This document shows, in pieces, positions 16,801-24,932 of a stretch of 42,336 bases of DNA. The notes below the pieces were generated by a model. It saw nothing but the letters and a program-made list of their open reading frames with translations, made no database searches and was not told the origin of the DNA. The stretch covers positions 1 to 42,336 of the forward strand of contig CAYLSV010000028.1 in the NCBI GenBank assembly GCA_964386435.1, written 5' to 3'. Positions within the stretch are counted from its first letter, which is position 1; each line of letters begins with the position of its first letter. This DNA is from CAYLSV01 sp964386435 (GTDB lineage: Bacteria; Planctomycetota; Phycisphaerae; Tepidisphaerales; Tepidisphaeraceae). The position numbers and the translations under genes are program-made.

Positions 16801-17753
16801 CCGTCGCCGGACCCGGCGGTGATGTCGATCTCACCCGTTGCCACGTCGGCCAGGCCCTCGGCCGCGGCGTGTTGGATCGTCAGCTTGCCGTCGAGGCCGT
16901 TGGCGGCGGTGCCTTTCCAGACGAGTTGTTCGACCGTCACCGGCGGCACCGGAGCGATCGGCCCGACCCACTCGGCGAATCCTTTGGCCACGGTGATCCG
17001 CACCTCGTGTCCGAACGCCGCGGCCGGGATGATTGAGCCCTCGCCGGAAAGGACGGTGCCGTTGGCGCTGTTGTTGCCGAAGCCGAACTTGTAGAGCAGC
17101 GGGGCGACGGTTTCGCCGCGAAAGGTGAGGTCGCCGAGGGTGTGGGTGTCGCCGTTGCGGGTCACGTTGACGCGGACGCCGGTGACGTCGACGGTTGGCA
17201 GCGGCAGGTTCACCGGGATCGGGCCGGATGACGGCGTGGACGCCGACGGAGCAGACTTGCCGCCGGCGGCTTGAATTTGTTCAAGGGCGGTCAGCACGTT
17301 CCAGACGCCGTCTTCTTCCCGGGCATGGATCGTCACGCCGTTGATGCTCACCGAGCGGATCGTCGGCTTGCCGGTGAGCACCTCCCACCCGGCGATCGGC
17401 AGCGGGTTGAGCTGGGCCGAGAGCTCGTCCACCACGGCCAACGGCTCACCGTCGCCGGGCAGGTAGATGCGGACGCCCTCGACGTTCACCGCGCCCAGCA
17501 GCGACACGCTCAGCCCGTCCAGCTCCGCCGGCAGCCCGGTGGCCCCGGTGATCGCGCTCTGCACAATCCCCCGCGGCAGGGCCGACCACAGGACGATTTG
17601 CACGACCAGCAGCCCCAGCCCCAGCAGCAATACGGCGGCGAGCAGCGTCTTGCCCAGCCGCAGCCCCCAGCGCTTGAAGAAGCCGGGCCGCTCGTCGGTG
17701 AGCACGACCTTGTCCGCCTGTTTCACTTCCACCGTCTTCGCGTCGTCCGACAT
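13875..17753 (-). CDS. Large AsmA/TamB-like envelope protein
   Basis: A 1292-residue protein with a short cytoplasmic N-terminus, one membrane anchor (about residues 32-56, LGKTLLAAVLLLGLGLLVVQ) and then a very long periplasmic region made of repeating beta-strand units of the form GxxxLDGxxVxLxG and VTVTPENVVEVHNL. An AsmA-like N-terminal segment (PIAGWEVLTGKPTIRSVSIN) and C-terminal LLAENLTLGNNALLDGRLVA support the AsmA/bridge-like lipid-transfer superfamily, whose members form grooves carrying phospholipid between membranes. Residues near 570-600 include a Pro/Thr/Gln-rich linker (ESATQPATQPTPGAGG). AAGGAG lies five bases before the ATG. It follows the lipoprotein gene by 21 bases. The role in lipid transport is inferred from fold class only. 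Confidence 0.75.
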   Translation of the reverse strand: MSDDAKTVEVKQADKVVLTDERPGFFKRWGLRLGKTLLAAVLLLGLGLLVVQIVLWSALPRGIVQSAITGATGLPAELDGLSVSLLGAVNVEGVRIYLPGDGEPLAVVDELSAQLNPLPIAGWEVLTGKPTIRSVSINGVTIHAREEDGVWNVLTALEQIQAAGGKSAPSASTPSSGPIPVNLPLPTVDVTGVRVNVTRNGDTHTLGDLTFRGETVAPLLYKFGFGNNSANGTVLSGEGSIIPAAAFGHEVRITVAKGFAEWVGPIAPVPPVTVEQLVWKGTAANGLDGKLTIQHAAAEGLADVATGEIDITAGSGDGPLVEAIINNLKADVIAGNVGLTKVISGRVVVTPENVVEVHNLAAELLEGRAVLELGRFDTTDLTGSVEGFAENLVYQGVQVEGNLTGTAEQSDINGFQLDIDGNFTGTDPTGRRFGGTATVDAAGPTYEQLVWDARLTESVYGAEGDVRSLPSAVLAAESIFNDNVQRVELIKLAVDDGELLQVKGVADWTPEVDKWEISAEVPGVVVNLPSTLKPYNAADFSGRTTLSGTLSVVTDLGHEVNVDVFTAHFGGLVFDLTGAIYPGGKPTPEATGDQPQQMAESATQPATQPTPGAGGMLAFLQTLPAEFEGSVRLDDTAAARQLFQGDSDDFLATVTINGDFRALDFELKGEATGQNMAIAGQPIEDFSGKLVADVTRRALRIETSDVNLFGGTAGFEARLPFDATPIKARLLGDDLNVATLAAIAGYPVQGRAGIDLTATAAGLSLDALQVSGDINLNGENGIRFADATLADTIDVGVALDGSTVRIEPVTLTLDDDTLSATAGFDLTALDTFAASVSTEGYPVKVDALDDAADVRIVRLDVPGVTLTLGDEGPSAVGQIGFGATVSRPGDAPGAPLTAVSLDTTLLGRAVALDTLELSILDAGTIYGERGYLEFDKPLQGRLVLRGTDLDPAPVLRNVLPDADPADYVSGGLDFFLELRPDDTDRPLGNFLIDFDLVASEPETLFIRNVPVDGLTSNLSLVLNEEMIKAGELDLKVFEKLVSRKVRIEMAGGVINGFTRLSQKELPAAENRPPELVWTAMLNLDIGDDPNETGEASIRPLDLKKLARAAEIDPEDLDPIGQVDGKIGIRGPIRFSDLMDGDEEALKLLSGDGRFNLSLLQLRGETGDKLSFTLDRTPNGYGTVGFALSDLTFRARDIAVFVNGAEVRGTLLAENLTLGNNALLDGRLVALPRPLKDSNVPVIGDSADEFFTAILAGSGATFFNIGGTIAEPRLSAATLDDLGGDIGKILGGG

Positions 17754-17774
17754 GATTACTCCTTGGCCAGACGT

Positions 17775-18422
17775 TCAATCCCCCGCCGGCGGGATGTCGC
17801 CGACCGTCCTCGGGCCGATGCCGAAGATCCAGAAGTCCTCGCGGCTCGTCTCGCCGATCTCGATCGGGCGGGAATCGAGCAACTCCCCGGAATCCTTCCA
17901 ATAACTCACGATGCCGACGGCGCTGTAGCCCTGCTGGTTGAGCTTTTTGAGAAACGCGATCTCCGGCGTCAAGAGCGGCACGCCCTGCACCTCGGCACTG
18001 GGCGCGGCGATGGCCGGGATGCCGAACACGTACTCCAGCTTGTCGATGCCCAGCGCCTGCACCCGAACCTCGGCGATCACCTCGGCCTCCTCGCGACTTG
18101 CCACCAACCGGGCACCGGCGGCCAGCATGCGGGCGCGGACCTCGCCGACAAGGTAGCTTTGCTCGTCGGGCACCTCATTGGAGAGCGAGAGGTTTTGCCC
18201 GGCGTTGCTGGTGGGGCCGAAGATGTAGTCCTCGCTCAAAAATACCTTGCGATCCCGCAGGGCGGTGAGGTTCAGCTTCTCCACGGCCCGCTCGGTGGCG
18301 ACGTTGAGCAGGAACAACTCGGTCGCCGTCCGCGGCGGGTCGGTGGTGCGAAGCGTCGCACAGCCGCCGGTCAAAGCGAGCAGCAGGGCGAGGGGCAAAA
18401 TGAACAGACCACGCTTCGGCAT
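17775..18422 (-). CDS. Lipoprotein, possibly DUF6655-like
   Basis: A 215-residue exported protein with a clear lipobox: hydrophobic residues 6-19, then LTGGC with Cys21 as the lipidated residue. The mature start ATLRTTDPPRTATELFLL resembles a family of small bacterial lipoproteins annotated DUF6655; I am not certain of the number. The remaining sequence alternates short strands and helices (VGEVRARMLAAGARLVASRE, YSAVGIVSYWKDSGELLDSR), and no catalytic motif is recognised. It is the first gene of a two-gene minus-strand unit with the AsmA-like protein and probably acts at the outer membrane or periplasm. Confidence 0.75.
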   Translation of the reverse strand: MPKRGLFILPLALLLALTGGCATLRTTDPPRTATELFLLNVATERAVEKLNLTALRDRKVFLSEDYIFGPTSNAGQNLSLSNEVPDEQSYLVGEVRARMLAAGARLVASREEAEVIAEVRVQALGIDKLEYVFGIPAIAAPSAEVQGVPLLTPEIAFLKKLNQQGYSAVGIVSYWKDSGELLDSRPIEIGETSREDFWIFGIGPRTVGDIPPAGD

Positions 18423-18449
18423 CGGGGCAGCTTAGCGGGGGTGGGGAGC

Positions 18450-18532
18450 AGGGACGAAGGGACTGAGGGACTGAGGGACGAAGGGACCGAACTTTGGAAT
18501 CCGCCCTCAGTCCCTCAGTCCCTCAGTCCCTT
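18450..18532. repeat. Microrepeat inverted repeat (GGGACTGA words)
   Basis: The left arm holds GGGACTGA repeated in tandem (18459-18476) and the right arm holds the inverse CCCTCAGTCCCTCAGT (18504-18531). It lies between the divergent lipoprotein and beta-barrel genes, so it sits in the promoter region of both. A single CCGCATTC word follows at 18533. Confidence 0.75.
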
Positions 18533-18582
18533 CCGCATTCGCCCCTTGCCAAACGCGGCGACTTCGGGGATCGTCCGGCGAC

Positions 18583-19593
18583 ATGAAGCCTCTGCCCTTG
18601 GCCGTTGTTGCCGTTGTTTCGCTTGCCGCCTCGACCGCCGTTGCGCAGGTCGGGCCCGATTTGCTACTCAAGCCGTTGCCGGAGGATGACCGGTGGTTCG
18701 AGCTGACCAGCAGCGCCACGATCCAGGAGACCGGCCAAAGCGGCAACGGGTTCCGGCTCGGCATCGACCGCTACGAAAACTTCGGCCGCTTCCAGCTCGA
18801 CATCCCCGGCCCGGTCGGCTCGGTGCTGGAGCGGGCCCAGGGGCGGTTCGGGTACAACTACACCCATTTGCACCTCGACACGAACGACCCGGTTCTGCCG
18901 AATGATCTGGTCGACGCCGGGCTCGGCTTTGGCATGGGCATCTTCCAGAGCCAGGACGAGACGATCGTCGCCGGCATCACGGTCGGCCTCGGCTACGCCG
19001 GCAGCAACGCCTTCGGCGACGCCAACGCGTGGTACGGCGAGGCGAACCTCGCGGTCGGCAAGGAGTTCCGCGATGAGGGCCGATGGTTCAAGAGCGGCGA
19101 CCGGTTCGGCTTCGTGATCAACTACGACGGCAACCGCAGCTTCCTGCCCGACGTGCCGCTGCCGGGGTTCCAGTTCATCCGCAAGCCGACTGAGGAGCTG
19201 GAGCTGTCGGTCGGCTTCCCGTTCAGCAGCATCGTCTACTCGCCGACCGAGCAGCTCGAGTTCCGTCTGCAGTACACGATTCCCGACAGCATTACCGGCC
19301 GCATCGACTACGGCTTCGACGAAGGCTTCGGCATCTTCATCGATTACACCGCCAGCACCGAGGCGTTCCACGTCAACGAGCTCGCCAACGGCAACGACCG
19401 GCTCATTTTCAGCCAGCAACGTGCTGAGATCGGCCTCCGCTACCGCGTCGAGGACAACCTCAACGTCATCGCCGCCGGCGGCTTCGCGTTCGACCAGGAC
19501 TTCAGCGTCGGCTTCGACACCCGCGACGACGACGACGTCGCCAACGCCAGCGACGAACCGTACTTCCGGGTGGCGGTGGAGCTGGAGCTGTGA
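18583..19593 (+). CDS. Predicted outer-membrane beta-barrel protein
   Basis: A 336-residue exported protein with a signal peptide ending near STAVA/Q (residue 21). The mature part is rich in alternating aromatic and small residues typical of transmembrane beta strands (FGRFQLDIPGPVGSVL, RFGYNYTHLHLDTN, ELEFRLQYTIPD, IFIDYTASTEAFHV, EIGLRYRVEDNLNVIA) and ends in a strand (YFRVAVELEL). There are Asn/Asp-rich loops and no cysteine. This supports a barrel of roughly 14-16 strands, perhaps a porin-like or structural protein. No family is recognised. It is divergent from the lipoprotein/AsmA pair, which fits a shared envelope theme. Confidence 0.65.
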   Translation: MKPLPLAVVAVVSLAASTAVAQVGPDLLLKPLPEDDRWFELTSSATIQETGQSGNGFRLGIDRYENFGRFQLDIPGPVGSVLERAQGRFGYNYTHLHLDTNDPVLPNDLVDAGLGFGMGIFQSQDETIVAGITVGLGYAGSNAFGDANAWYGEANLAVGKEFRDEGRWFKSGDRFGFVINYDGNRSFLPDVPLPGFQFIRKPTEELELSVGFPFSSIVYSPTEQLEFRLQYTIPDSITGRIDYGFDEGFGIFIDYTASTEAFHVNELANGNDRLIFSQQRAEIGLRYRVEDNLNVIAAGGFAFDQDFSVGFDTRDDDDVANASDEPYFRVAVELEL

Positions 19594-19612
19594 GGGGAAG
19601 GAGTTGGGTGTT

Positions 19613-19675
19613 GGGGATTAGGTGTCAGGTGTTAGGTTGAAGAAACTTTTCGCTTCCGGCCTAACACCTAATCCC
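19613..19675. repeat. Microrepeat inverted repeat (GGTGTTAGG words)
   Basis: GGGATTAGGTGTCAGGTGTTAGG (from 19615, shown here by its end GGTGTTAGG at 19628-19636) pairs with CCTAACACCTAATCCC at 19660-19675; the left arm has a seven-base insertion. It fills the convergent gap between the beta-barrel and polytopic membrane genes and could act as a bidirectional terminator. Confidence 0.7.
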
Positions 19676-19684
19676 TTCGGCCAC

Positions 19685-21340
19685 CTACTTCGAAGCCTTC
19701 AACTCATCCACCGCCAGCTCCCGCATCAGGGCCGCTTCGTCGTACTCGATGTAGACGTCGTCGAGGCTCGTCGCGTCGACCTCGCGGCGGATCAGCAGGT
19801 AGATGATCGTCGAGAGCGTGAAATACAGCGACACCGCGAACGCCGCGACCAACGCGACGACCAGGTAGATCCAGAACGACAGCAACGACGCGGCGAGGTC
19901 GTTCATCGGCGAGAGGGCGAAGTAGTCGACATCATAACTGAGCGACCCCGGCGGCAGGGTGTCCGTCCAGATGCTGCCCAGCACCGGCCGATCGCCGTCG
20001 AGTGTGCGGAACACCAACAGCCCGGCGAAGGCGTGCGCCAATAGCAGCAGCAGCCACGCGAACAACCGCACGGCCCCATAAACCGCCGCCCCGTAGACAA
20101 GCGCCACCAGCTTGTAAAACAACAGCCGCCACGGCTGGCCGTACAGGTACGTGAAGCTCCGGCTCATCGCGTCGAAGCTGTCGGTGCTCTCCACCGCGAT
20201 CACCGGGAACATCAAGCTCACCCCGCCGAGCAAGCCCACCACCAGCAGCGTCATCACCAGCGCCGCTAGCAGGATCAAAAAGAACCCGGCCGCCACGACG
20301 ACGGTGCCCGGCGCCCACAGGTTCATGATCGCCCCGCCCGCCGCCACGAGCAGTCCCAGCGCCCCCAGGAGCAGCAGCGGAATCAGCGGGGCGGTCACGA
20401 AGCTGACGAATTTGCCGCTGGAAAACCGCAGCGCCTCGCGGAACCCGACCGTCTCGTCGCGGGCGAACCCGATGGCCGCGATCCGCGTCATCGCGCCCCC
20501 GCAGATCGCCAGGATCGCCAGCGAGATGAGGAAGTAGAGCAGGAAAAACACCGGGTACTGCGTGATCGCCCACGCCGGCCCGATCAGCAGCATGGCCCCC
20601 AGCGCCGAGAGGGCACCCCACACGCTCCAGTCCAACAGCAGCGCCACCACCGCCGCGTTGAGCTGGTTCGTCTCGAACTCCAGGAACGCCATGAACGGCC
20701 CGACGCCCTCGACCGCCCTGACCTGCGCCCACTCCTCGCTGGCGTTCTCGTATGCACTCCTCACCGCCGCCGCGGCGTCGGCGTCCTCGCCCAGTTCCCG
20801 CGCCGCCGCGATCGCCGCCGCCCGCTCGGCGAGGATGTCGTCCTTGATGTCGCCCAGATCGATGCCCGCCGGATCGACGTCACGCGCCGCGGCGAGCGTT
20901 GCTCGGCGGCGCTCGACGTTCTGCTCAAGCCGCTCCCGCTCGGTTGCCACGGCCTGGTGGTAGTCCGGCGCCTCGGGCAGCAGCACCGTCGCCGCGTACA
21001 GCTCCACCGACCCGGCCACCGGCCGCTCGGTCCACGGCACGACCCGCCACGCCGCGTCCAGCGCCTGCCCGGTCAAATACAGCAGCAGCACCGCCACCAG
21101 CGCCAGCAAAATCATCGAACCCTGCTTGGCGATGCGGAACCCTTGGAAAATGTGCGTGAACGGCAACGCCCCACGCCAATCGACGGCCCGCACCACCGCG
21201 TCGGTCCCCGCCGGCAGCAGCGGCTTATTCGGCTCGAACGGCTCGAACTCGTCCTCCGGCACCGACCCCGGCACCTTCGACTCGTTCGGCTCGGCGTCAA
21301 CCGAAGGCTTGGATGAGGGTGGGGCGGGGTCGTCGGCCAT
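19685..21340 (-). CDS. Polytopic membrane protein, conserved type of unknown function
   Basis: A 551-residue protein. Residues 1-70 are acidic, Pro-rich and cytoplasmic. A first membrane helix follows near 75-92 (MILLALVAVLLLYLTGQ). Next comes a charged, Ala-rich extracytoplasmic helical region (ERERLEQNVERRRATLAAAR), then about seven further membrane helices. A segment reading SFDAMSRSFTYLYGQPWRLL precedes the last ones; this wording recurs in planctomycete membrane proteins that I cannot name. No transport or enzymatic motif is seen. It lies 14 bases after yacG and is probably the last gene of the sigma-yacG unit. Confidence 0.7.
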   Translation of the reverse strand: MADDPAPPSSKPSVDAEPNESKVPGSVPEDEFEPFEPNKPLLPAGTDAVVRAVDWRGALPFTHIFQGFRIAKQGSMILLALVAVLLLYLTGQALDAAWRVVPWTERPVAGSVELYAATVLLPEAPDYHQAVATERERLEQNVERRRATLAAARDVDPAGIDLGDIKDDILAERAAAIAAARELGEDADAAAAVRSAYENASEEWAQVRAVEGVGPFMAFLEFETNQLNAAVVALLLDWSVWGALSALGAMLLIGPAWAITQYPVFFLLYFLISLAILAICGGAMTRIAAIGFARDETVGFREALRFSSGKFVSFVTAPLIPLLLLGALGLLVAAGGAIMNLWAPGTVVVAAGFFLILLAALVMTLLVVGLLGGVSLMFPVIAVESTDSFDAMSRSFTYLYGQPWRLLFYKLVALVYGAAVYGAVRLFAWLLLLLAHAFAGLLVFRTLDGDRPVLGSIWTDTLPPGSLSYDVDYFALSPMNDLAASLLSFWIYLVVALVAAFAVSLYFTLSTIIYLLIRREVDATSLDDVYIEYDEAALMRELAVDELKASK

Positions 21341-21354
21341 GCGAACCGGCGAGT

Positions 21355-21609
21355 CTAAATCGCCCGATGATCCCGATCAAACCCGTCCCGCCCCGACGCC
21401 CGTTCCTCACCCCCGCCATTACCCCCGCTGCCTTCAGCATCCTCCGCCCGCTCGGCGTCGATCTGGTACGCCCCGTCAAACCACCGGTTGAGGTCCACCA
21501 TCCGACACCGCCGACTGCAAAACGGGTAGGGCGCATCGGCATCCCGGCTGGTCAGCGGATCGACCCGCTCCCCACAAATCGGACACTTCAACTCAGCAGA
21601 CGCGGCCAT
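21355..21609 (-). CDS. yacG: DNA gyrase inhibitor YacG-like zinc protein
   Basis: An 84-residue protein with the YacG signature: CPICGERVD, then YPFCSRRCRMVDLNRWFDGAYQI, giving four zinc cysteines (CxxC ... CxxxC) and the DLxxWxxGxYxI block. E. coli YacG binds zinc and inhibits DNA gyrase by contacting GyrB. The C-terminal half here is Gly/Glu-rich and probably disordered. It sits nine bases after the sigma-factor stop and 14 bases before the membrane gene. A coaE partner, common in proteobacteria, is absent. Confidence 0.9.
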   Translation of the reverse strand: MAASAELKCPICGERVDPLTSRDADAPYPFCSRRCRMVDLNRWFDGAYQIDAERAEDAEGSGGNGGGEERASGRDGFDRDHRAI

Positions 21610-21618
21610 GGCTCGACT

Positions 21619-23274
21619 CTACGACACCGCCGGCGCCAACGCCCGCAGCTTCACGAGGGCCCGCCGCTCCAAGTCCCGCACCCGGTGCTTCGGCACGCCC
21701 AGCCGCTCGCCCACCTGGTCCAGCGTCGCCGGGTCGCCCTGCGTCAATCGCCCGTCGCTCTGGGCGAACCCCTGCCGGGCCAGCAGCACGTCCCGCTCCT
21801 GCGGCTCCAACTGCGCCAACAGCCCCCGCACCACCTCTTGATCCGCCAGCGCCCGCCCGATCACCGGCCCGTTCGCCGGCGTTTCGGCCAGCCGCGCCGC
21901 GTCGCCCGTGAGCCGCTTGGCCACCGATTGCGGCACGCTGCGGGCGAATCCCTTCATCAAAGCGAGCGTCGCGTACGTGCTGAATTTGTTGCCACGGCCG
22001 ACGTTGAACCCGTCGATCGCCCGCATGAGCACCAGCGTGCCGTCGCTCACCAGTTCCATGAGGTCCAGATCCGGCCGAAGGTGCCGCCGGGCGATGTTCA
22101 CGACGAGCCGCATGTTCGCCTGCACCAAGTAATTCCGCGCCGCCGCCGCCGCGTCGAGCTCGCGGCGCAACGCCATCAGATCCCGCCGCCGGGCCAGCAT
22201 CGGATCGAACGCCCGCCGGGCGAGCGCGAACCGCCGGCGGTGGTAATTGAATTTCAGAAACCACGCCCGCTCCTGCGCCGCCGACAGCAGCCGGGCGGCA
22301 CACAACGCCGCCACATCGCCCGCCCCCTGCCGCCGCCGATCGGCCAGCGGCGCTTCGGCCGGCGCAGCCAGATCACCCGCCGACAACAGATCGCGAATCT
22401 GCCCCAACGCCTCCGGCCCCCGTAGCAGCGGGTCGTCGATGAACACCGCCCGCTGCTTCGTCAAACGCTTGGCCTCGCGATTGATCACGATCCGCGCGAC
22501 CGTCGCCCGCGGCAACTTCACCTTCCGAGCCAGCCACCGGATCGGCCGCCCGGCCTCAATGCCGCGGACCACCCGCCGACGCTGCTTCTTCGTCGCCACC
22601 GCCGCCGCCCACGGCAGCACCGCCGCTTCCGGGTGGCACTGATCGTGATGCAACAGCGTGTGCCGCACCGCCATCGGCGATCGCTTCATGATCCGCGCGA
22701 TCCGCCGGCACGTCTCCGCCTCATCACAATGGCACAACGTCGTCAACCGCCGGGCGTGCCGCACCATCGCCGCCGTCTCGTCGCCCGACACCGCCGTCGC
22801 CACCGCCGACACCTCGCCGCCGCTCTGCCCGGCGAACCGCTCAATGCTCGACAGCAAGAAGCCGACCCGCTTCTTCCCGTCCTCAAATACAAACCGCCTG
22901 GCACACAACCCTTTGCGCCGCCACCGCTGAATGGTTTTGGTCGAGACGTTGAACCGCGCCGCCGCCTGCTGCACCCCCAGCACCGGCTCCCCCGCCTCAC
23001 TGGCCGGCAAATCCATCTGATCGCTCACCGTCTCGATCAGCAGCCCCAAATCGTGCCGCAACGCCAGCCCCGTGAGCAGCCCGCCGCCGTCAAGGGTCTT
23101 CGCCCGAAAATCCGTGACCCGATAAACCACAAATTCCGTCGGATACGCCCGTTCCGGCTCGACCTCGCCACACAGCACCTCCGCCCGCGCCAACTGCGCA
23201 AGCCGGGTTGGGGCGGGCGTGAACCCCATCTGCCGCGCCAGCGACGCCACGGCTTCCAAGCGGAATCGAGCCAT
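21619..23274 (-). CDS. Sigma-70-family factor with N-terminal helix-turn-helix extension
   Basis: A 551-residue protein starting at the ATG at 23274 (MARFRLEAVASLARQMGF); the open frame continues upstream into the tRNA-Gly gene and is not coding there. The C-terminal part is a sigma factor. Region 2 spans about residues 377-450 (NMRLVVNIARRHL, LMELVSDGTLVLMRAIDGF, GNKFSTYATLALMKGFARS). Region 4 spans about 485-545 (LEPQERDVLLA, VGERLGVPKHRVRDLERRAL). Ahead of this are three predicted HTH units: residues 98-148 (AARFNVSTKTIQRWRRKGL, excisionase/MerR-like), 185-210 and 240-270. An LSAAQERAWFLKFNYHRRRF segment at 330-350 matches the helix preceding region 2 in planctomycete sigma factors. Target promoters are unknown. 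Confidence 0.88.
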   Translation of the reverse strand: MARFRLEAVASLARQMGFTPAPTRLAQLARAEVLCGEVEPERAYPTEFVVYRVTDFRAKTLDGGGLLTGLALRHDLGLLIETVSDQMDLPASEAGEPVLGVQQAAARFNVSTKTIQRWRRKGLCARRFVFEDGKKRVGFLLSSIERFAGQSGGEVSAVATAVSGDETAAMVRHARRLTTLCHCDEAETCRRIARIMKRSPMAVRHTLLHHDQCHPEAAVLPWAAAVATKKQRRRVVRGIEAGRPIRWLARKVKLPRATVARIVINREAKRLTKQRAVFIDDPLLRGPEALGQIRDLLSAGDLAAPAEAPLADRRRQGAGDVAALCAARLLSAAQERAWFLKFNYHRRRFALARRAFDPMLARRRDLMALRRELDAAAAARNYLVQANMRLVVNIARRHLRPDLDLMELVSDGTLVLMRAIDGFNVGRGNKFSTYATLALMKGFARSVPQSVAKRLTGDAARLAETPANGPVIGRALADQEVVRGLLAQLEPQERDVLLARQGFAQSDGRLTQGDPATLDQVGERLGVPKHRVRDLERRALVKLRALAPAVS

Positions 23275-23365
23275 CCGTCGATTATCGCCCCAACCCGCCC
23301 AATGCGTCAACCCGCCACACATGGCCGAAACCGGGTAAAGCAAGTCCCCGACAACCCCAACCCCC

Positions 23366-23394
23366 TCGACCCGCCAACGCACCCCCGCTACACT
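23366..23394 (+). promoter_or_regulatory. Promoter of tRNA-Gly
   Basis: TCGACC (23366-23371) and TACACT (23389-23394) are separated by 17 bases. The -10 box ends eight bases before the tRNA 5' end, the spacing expected for a tRNA promoter. Confidence 0.6.
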
Positions 23395-23402
23395 CCCCCA
23401 CC

Positions 23403-23474
23403 GCGGGTGTAATTCAGTGGCAGAATGCCAGCTTCCCAAGCTGGACGTCAGGAGTTCGAATCTCCTCACCCGCT
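23403..23474 (+). tRNA. tRNA-Gly(CCC)
   Basis: The cloverleaf is complete. The acceptor GCGGGTG pairs with CACCCGC over seven bases, the anticodon stem is CCAGC/GCTGG with loop TTCCCAA (anticodon CCC), the T arm is AGGAG-TTCGAAT-CTCCT and the discriminator is T. CCA is not encoded. It is followed by an integrase relic, a common arrangement for a tRNA used as an integration site. Confidence 0.95.
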
Positions 23475-23611
23475 TTATCTTAAGTCGTTGCCTGACGAGT
23501 CGTTACGACGTCTTTCGGTCCGGCAGGTTGCTTTCCGCAGGCTCGCATGTTGGTAGTTGACTGCCGACTTCGCCTCTCGAGGGGCAGGGCCGCGGCGACA
23601 TTCGGCCCGAC

Positions 23612-24055
23612 GTGGAAGGGTTTGCGGCCGGCTTCCTGCGGAGTCAGGAAGAACGCGGCAGCGGGCCGCAGGCGCCGATGATGAGGAAGATCGTCCCGGC
23701 CAACAGGTTGTTGGTCGATTGCTTTGGCGACTTCCCGGCCGACAAGATCGACGCCCACCACTTGCTGACGGTCCGCTCGGCGATGGTCGAAGCGGGCCAC
23801 ACGCGGGGCAGCATCAACGCGAGAACGCAGATCATCAGGCGGATGTTCCGCGACGCCGCGTTCAATGCTTACGGCATGACCACGAGCTTCGCGGTCGCCC
23901 GGCCAAGCTTGCCCGGCCGGCTCACTCCGAACGCCAGCCAACCGGTTGACATGCTCGCCGTGGTTGTGTCGGCGTACAGGTCGCCCGGCTTGGCCGACGG
24001 CTTGTGGTTCACCGACCCGGCTCCGCAGGCGGCGAGGGCGTCGGCTGCGGCTTGA
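23612..24055 (+). pseudogene. Tyrosine recombinase/phage integrase relic
   Basis: The open frame is 147 residues. A core at 23705-23875 reads DFPADKIDAHHL, VRSAMVEAGHTRGSIN and IIRRMFRDAAF. This matches the SAM-like core-binding domain of planctomycete tyrosine integrases, where a phrase of the type VR..MVEAGHSRG.IN.R..RIRRMFRWA is standard. The sequence after residue 90 no longer resembles an integrase, and no catalytic R-H-R-Y domain is found downstream in any frame. The relic begins about 140 bases after tRNA-Gly, consistent with insertion into that tRNA followed by decay. The exact start is arbitrary. Confidence 0.65.
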
Positions 24056-24821
24056 AGTCGGACGAATAGGGGTAAAGCCGGTCATGCAAGTCGCACCGGT
24101 GGGGCAGGTGCAACGGGGGCGGGCAGAAGCCGGGTTGATCCCGATACCGGGCCGCCGCGATGTGCGTTGCGTGTAGTCGCCCGGAGTCGGCGAGGCGTCG
24201 GCACGCTCGGCCAGCAGCTTCGCCAACGGCTCAACCGCTCATCAGCAGGCGATGCTCGACGTCGAGTTGTGCGGCCGTGGTGTTCACGACGCGGCGACGG
24301 CTTGGGGTTCATCGGCGGGTTCGCTTACCAAGGCCGGGTCGTCGCCGTGCGGCTTCAACGTCGCGGCCCGCGTGTGGCCGATTCGAGCCGATTCGAGCCG
24401 ATTCCTCATCCCGCATTCCGCATTCCGCATTCCGCATTCCGCCCGCACTTCATGGGCTGGCATGTCCAACGCCCGGAGGCTGAACGCCGACGCCGACGCC
24501 AACCGTCCGTCACGGTGGCCGAACACCTCATCCTGCTCGTGGCCGAGAGGTCGCCCGTCCGTGTTGTCGAGGTCGGCGTTGATCTCATGCTTCACGTTGT
24601 CCAGGTTGTCGGGCGAGCCGAGTGATCGCCTGCGACGCGGGCGAGGTTCTGCGGCATCGCCGCTTGTCCAGTGGCCACCGGCATCACCCACGGCGTGACG
24701 AGCTGTACGGCAGCACTTCAAGCCTACGAATCAGCAGACGAAACGTGCCGGTGCTCGGAATCCGCGTGCCGATCCAGAAGCCGTTTGAGAACAGGAGTTC
24801 GAGCAGGTCGTGCGTGGTCCC
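24056..24821. other. Non-coding or decayed stretch
   Basis: About 770 bases with short overlapping frames on both strands, none of which resembles a known family or has convincing composition. Stop codons occur in all frames at intervals. It contains the microrepeats at 24377-24440. It is most likely degraded mobile-element DNA between the integrase and transposase relics. The stretch 24933-25214, after the transposase relic, likewise shows nothing recognisable. Confidence 0.5.
24377..24440. repeat. Tandem microsatellites (10-mer and 7-mer)
   Basis: ATTCGAGCCG is repeated twice with a partial third copy (24381-24404). Soon after, GCATTCC is repeated four times without error (24413-24440). 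The heptamer recalls the word-like units of the intergenic inverted repeats elsewhere in the window (AGTGATG, GGACAAA). Confidence 0.85.
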
Positions 24822-24932
24822 GAACTGGACGAAGGCGAGGTGGTAGACCCCCAGCTTGTCGCTTTGCGTGGCCACGCGTTTGTCACGCCTCAGCCCGCTG
24901 ACGGGCGGCTCGATGAGGTTCCGCCGGCGGTA
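24822..24932 (-). pseudogene. IS5-type transposase C-terminal relic
   Basis: On the minus strand a 37-residue segment reads YRRRNLIEPPVSGL, RRDKRVATQSDKLG and YHLAFVQF. This aligns with the end of IS5-family DDE transposases, where the pattern is YRxRNxIERxxxxLKxxRRVATRYDKLAxxYLAFVQ, including the catalytic Glu of the DDE triad. The surrounding frame (24684-25190) does not continue the match, no upstream DD region is found and no terminal repeats are seen. It is a decayed fragment. Confidence 0.65.

Noticed and set aside
23275..23469. 65-residue N-terminal extension of the sigma factor frame
   Set aside because: The extension runs into the tRNA-Gly gene and its promoter; the ATG at 23274 gives a sensible start.
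23480..24226. Minus-strand 248-residue frame
   Set aside because: It is Arg/Pro-rich with no family resemblance and lies opposite the integrase relic.
24405..24418. Possible att repeat of the tRNA-Gly 3' end (CCTCATCCCGC compared with CTCACCCGC)
   Set aside because: The match is short and imperfect and lies in low-complexity sequence.
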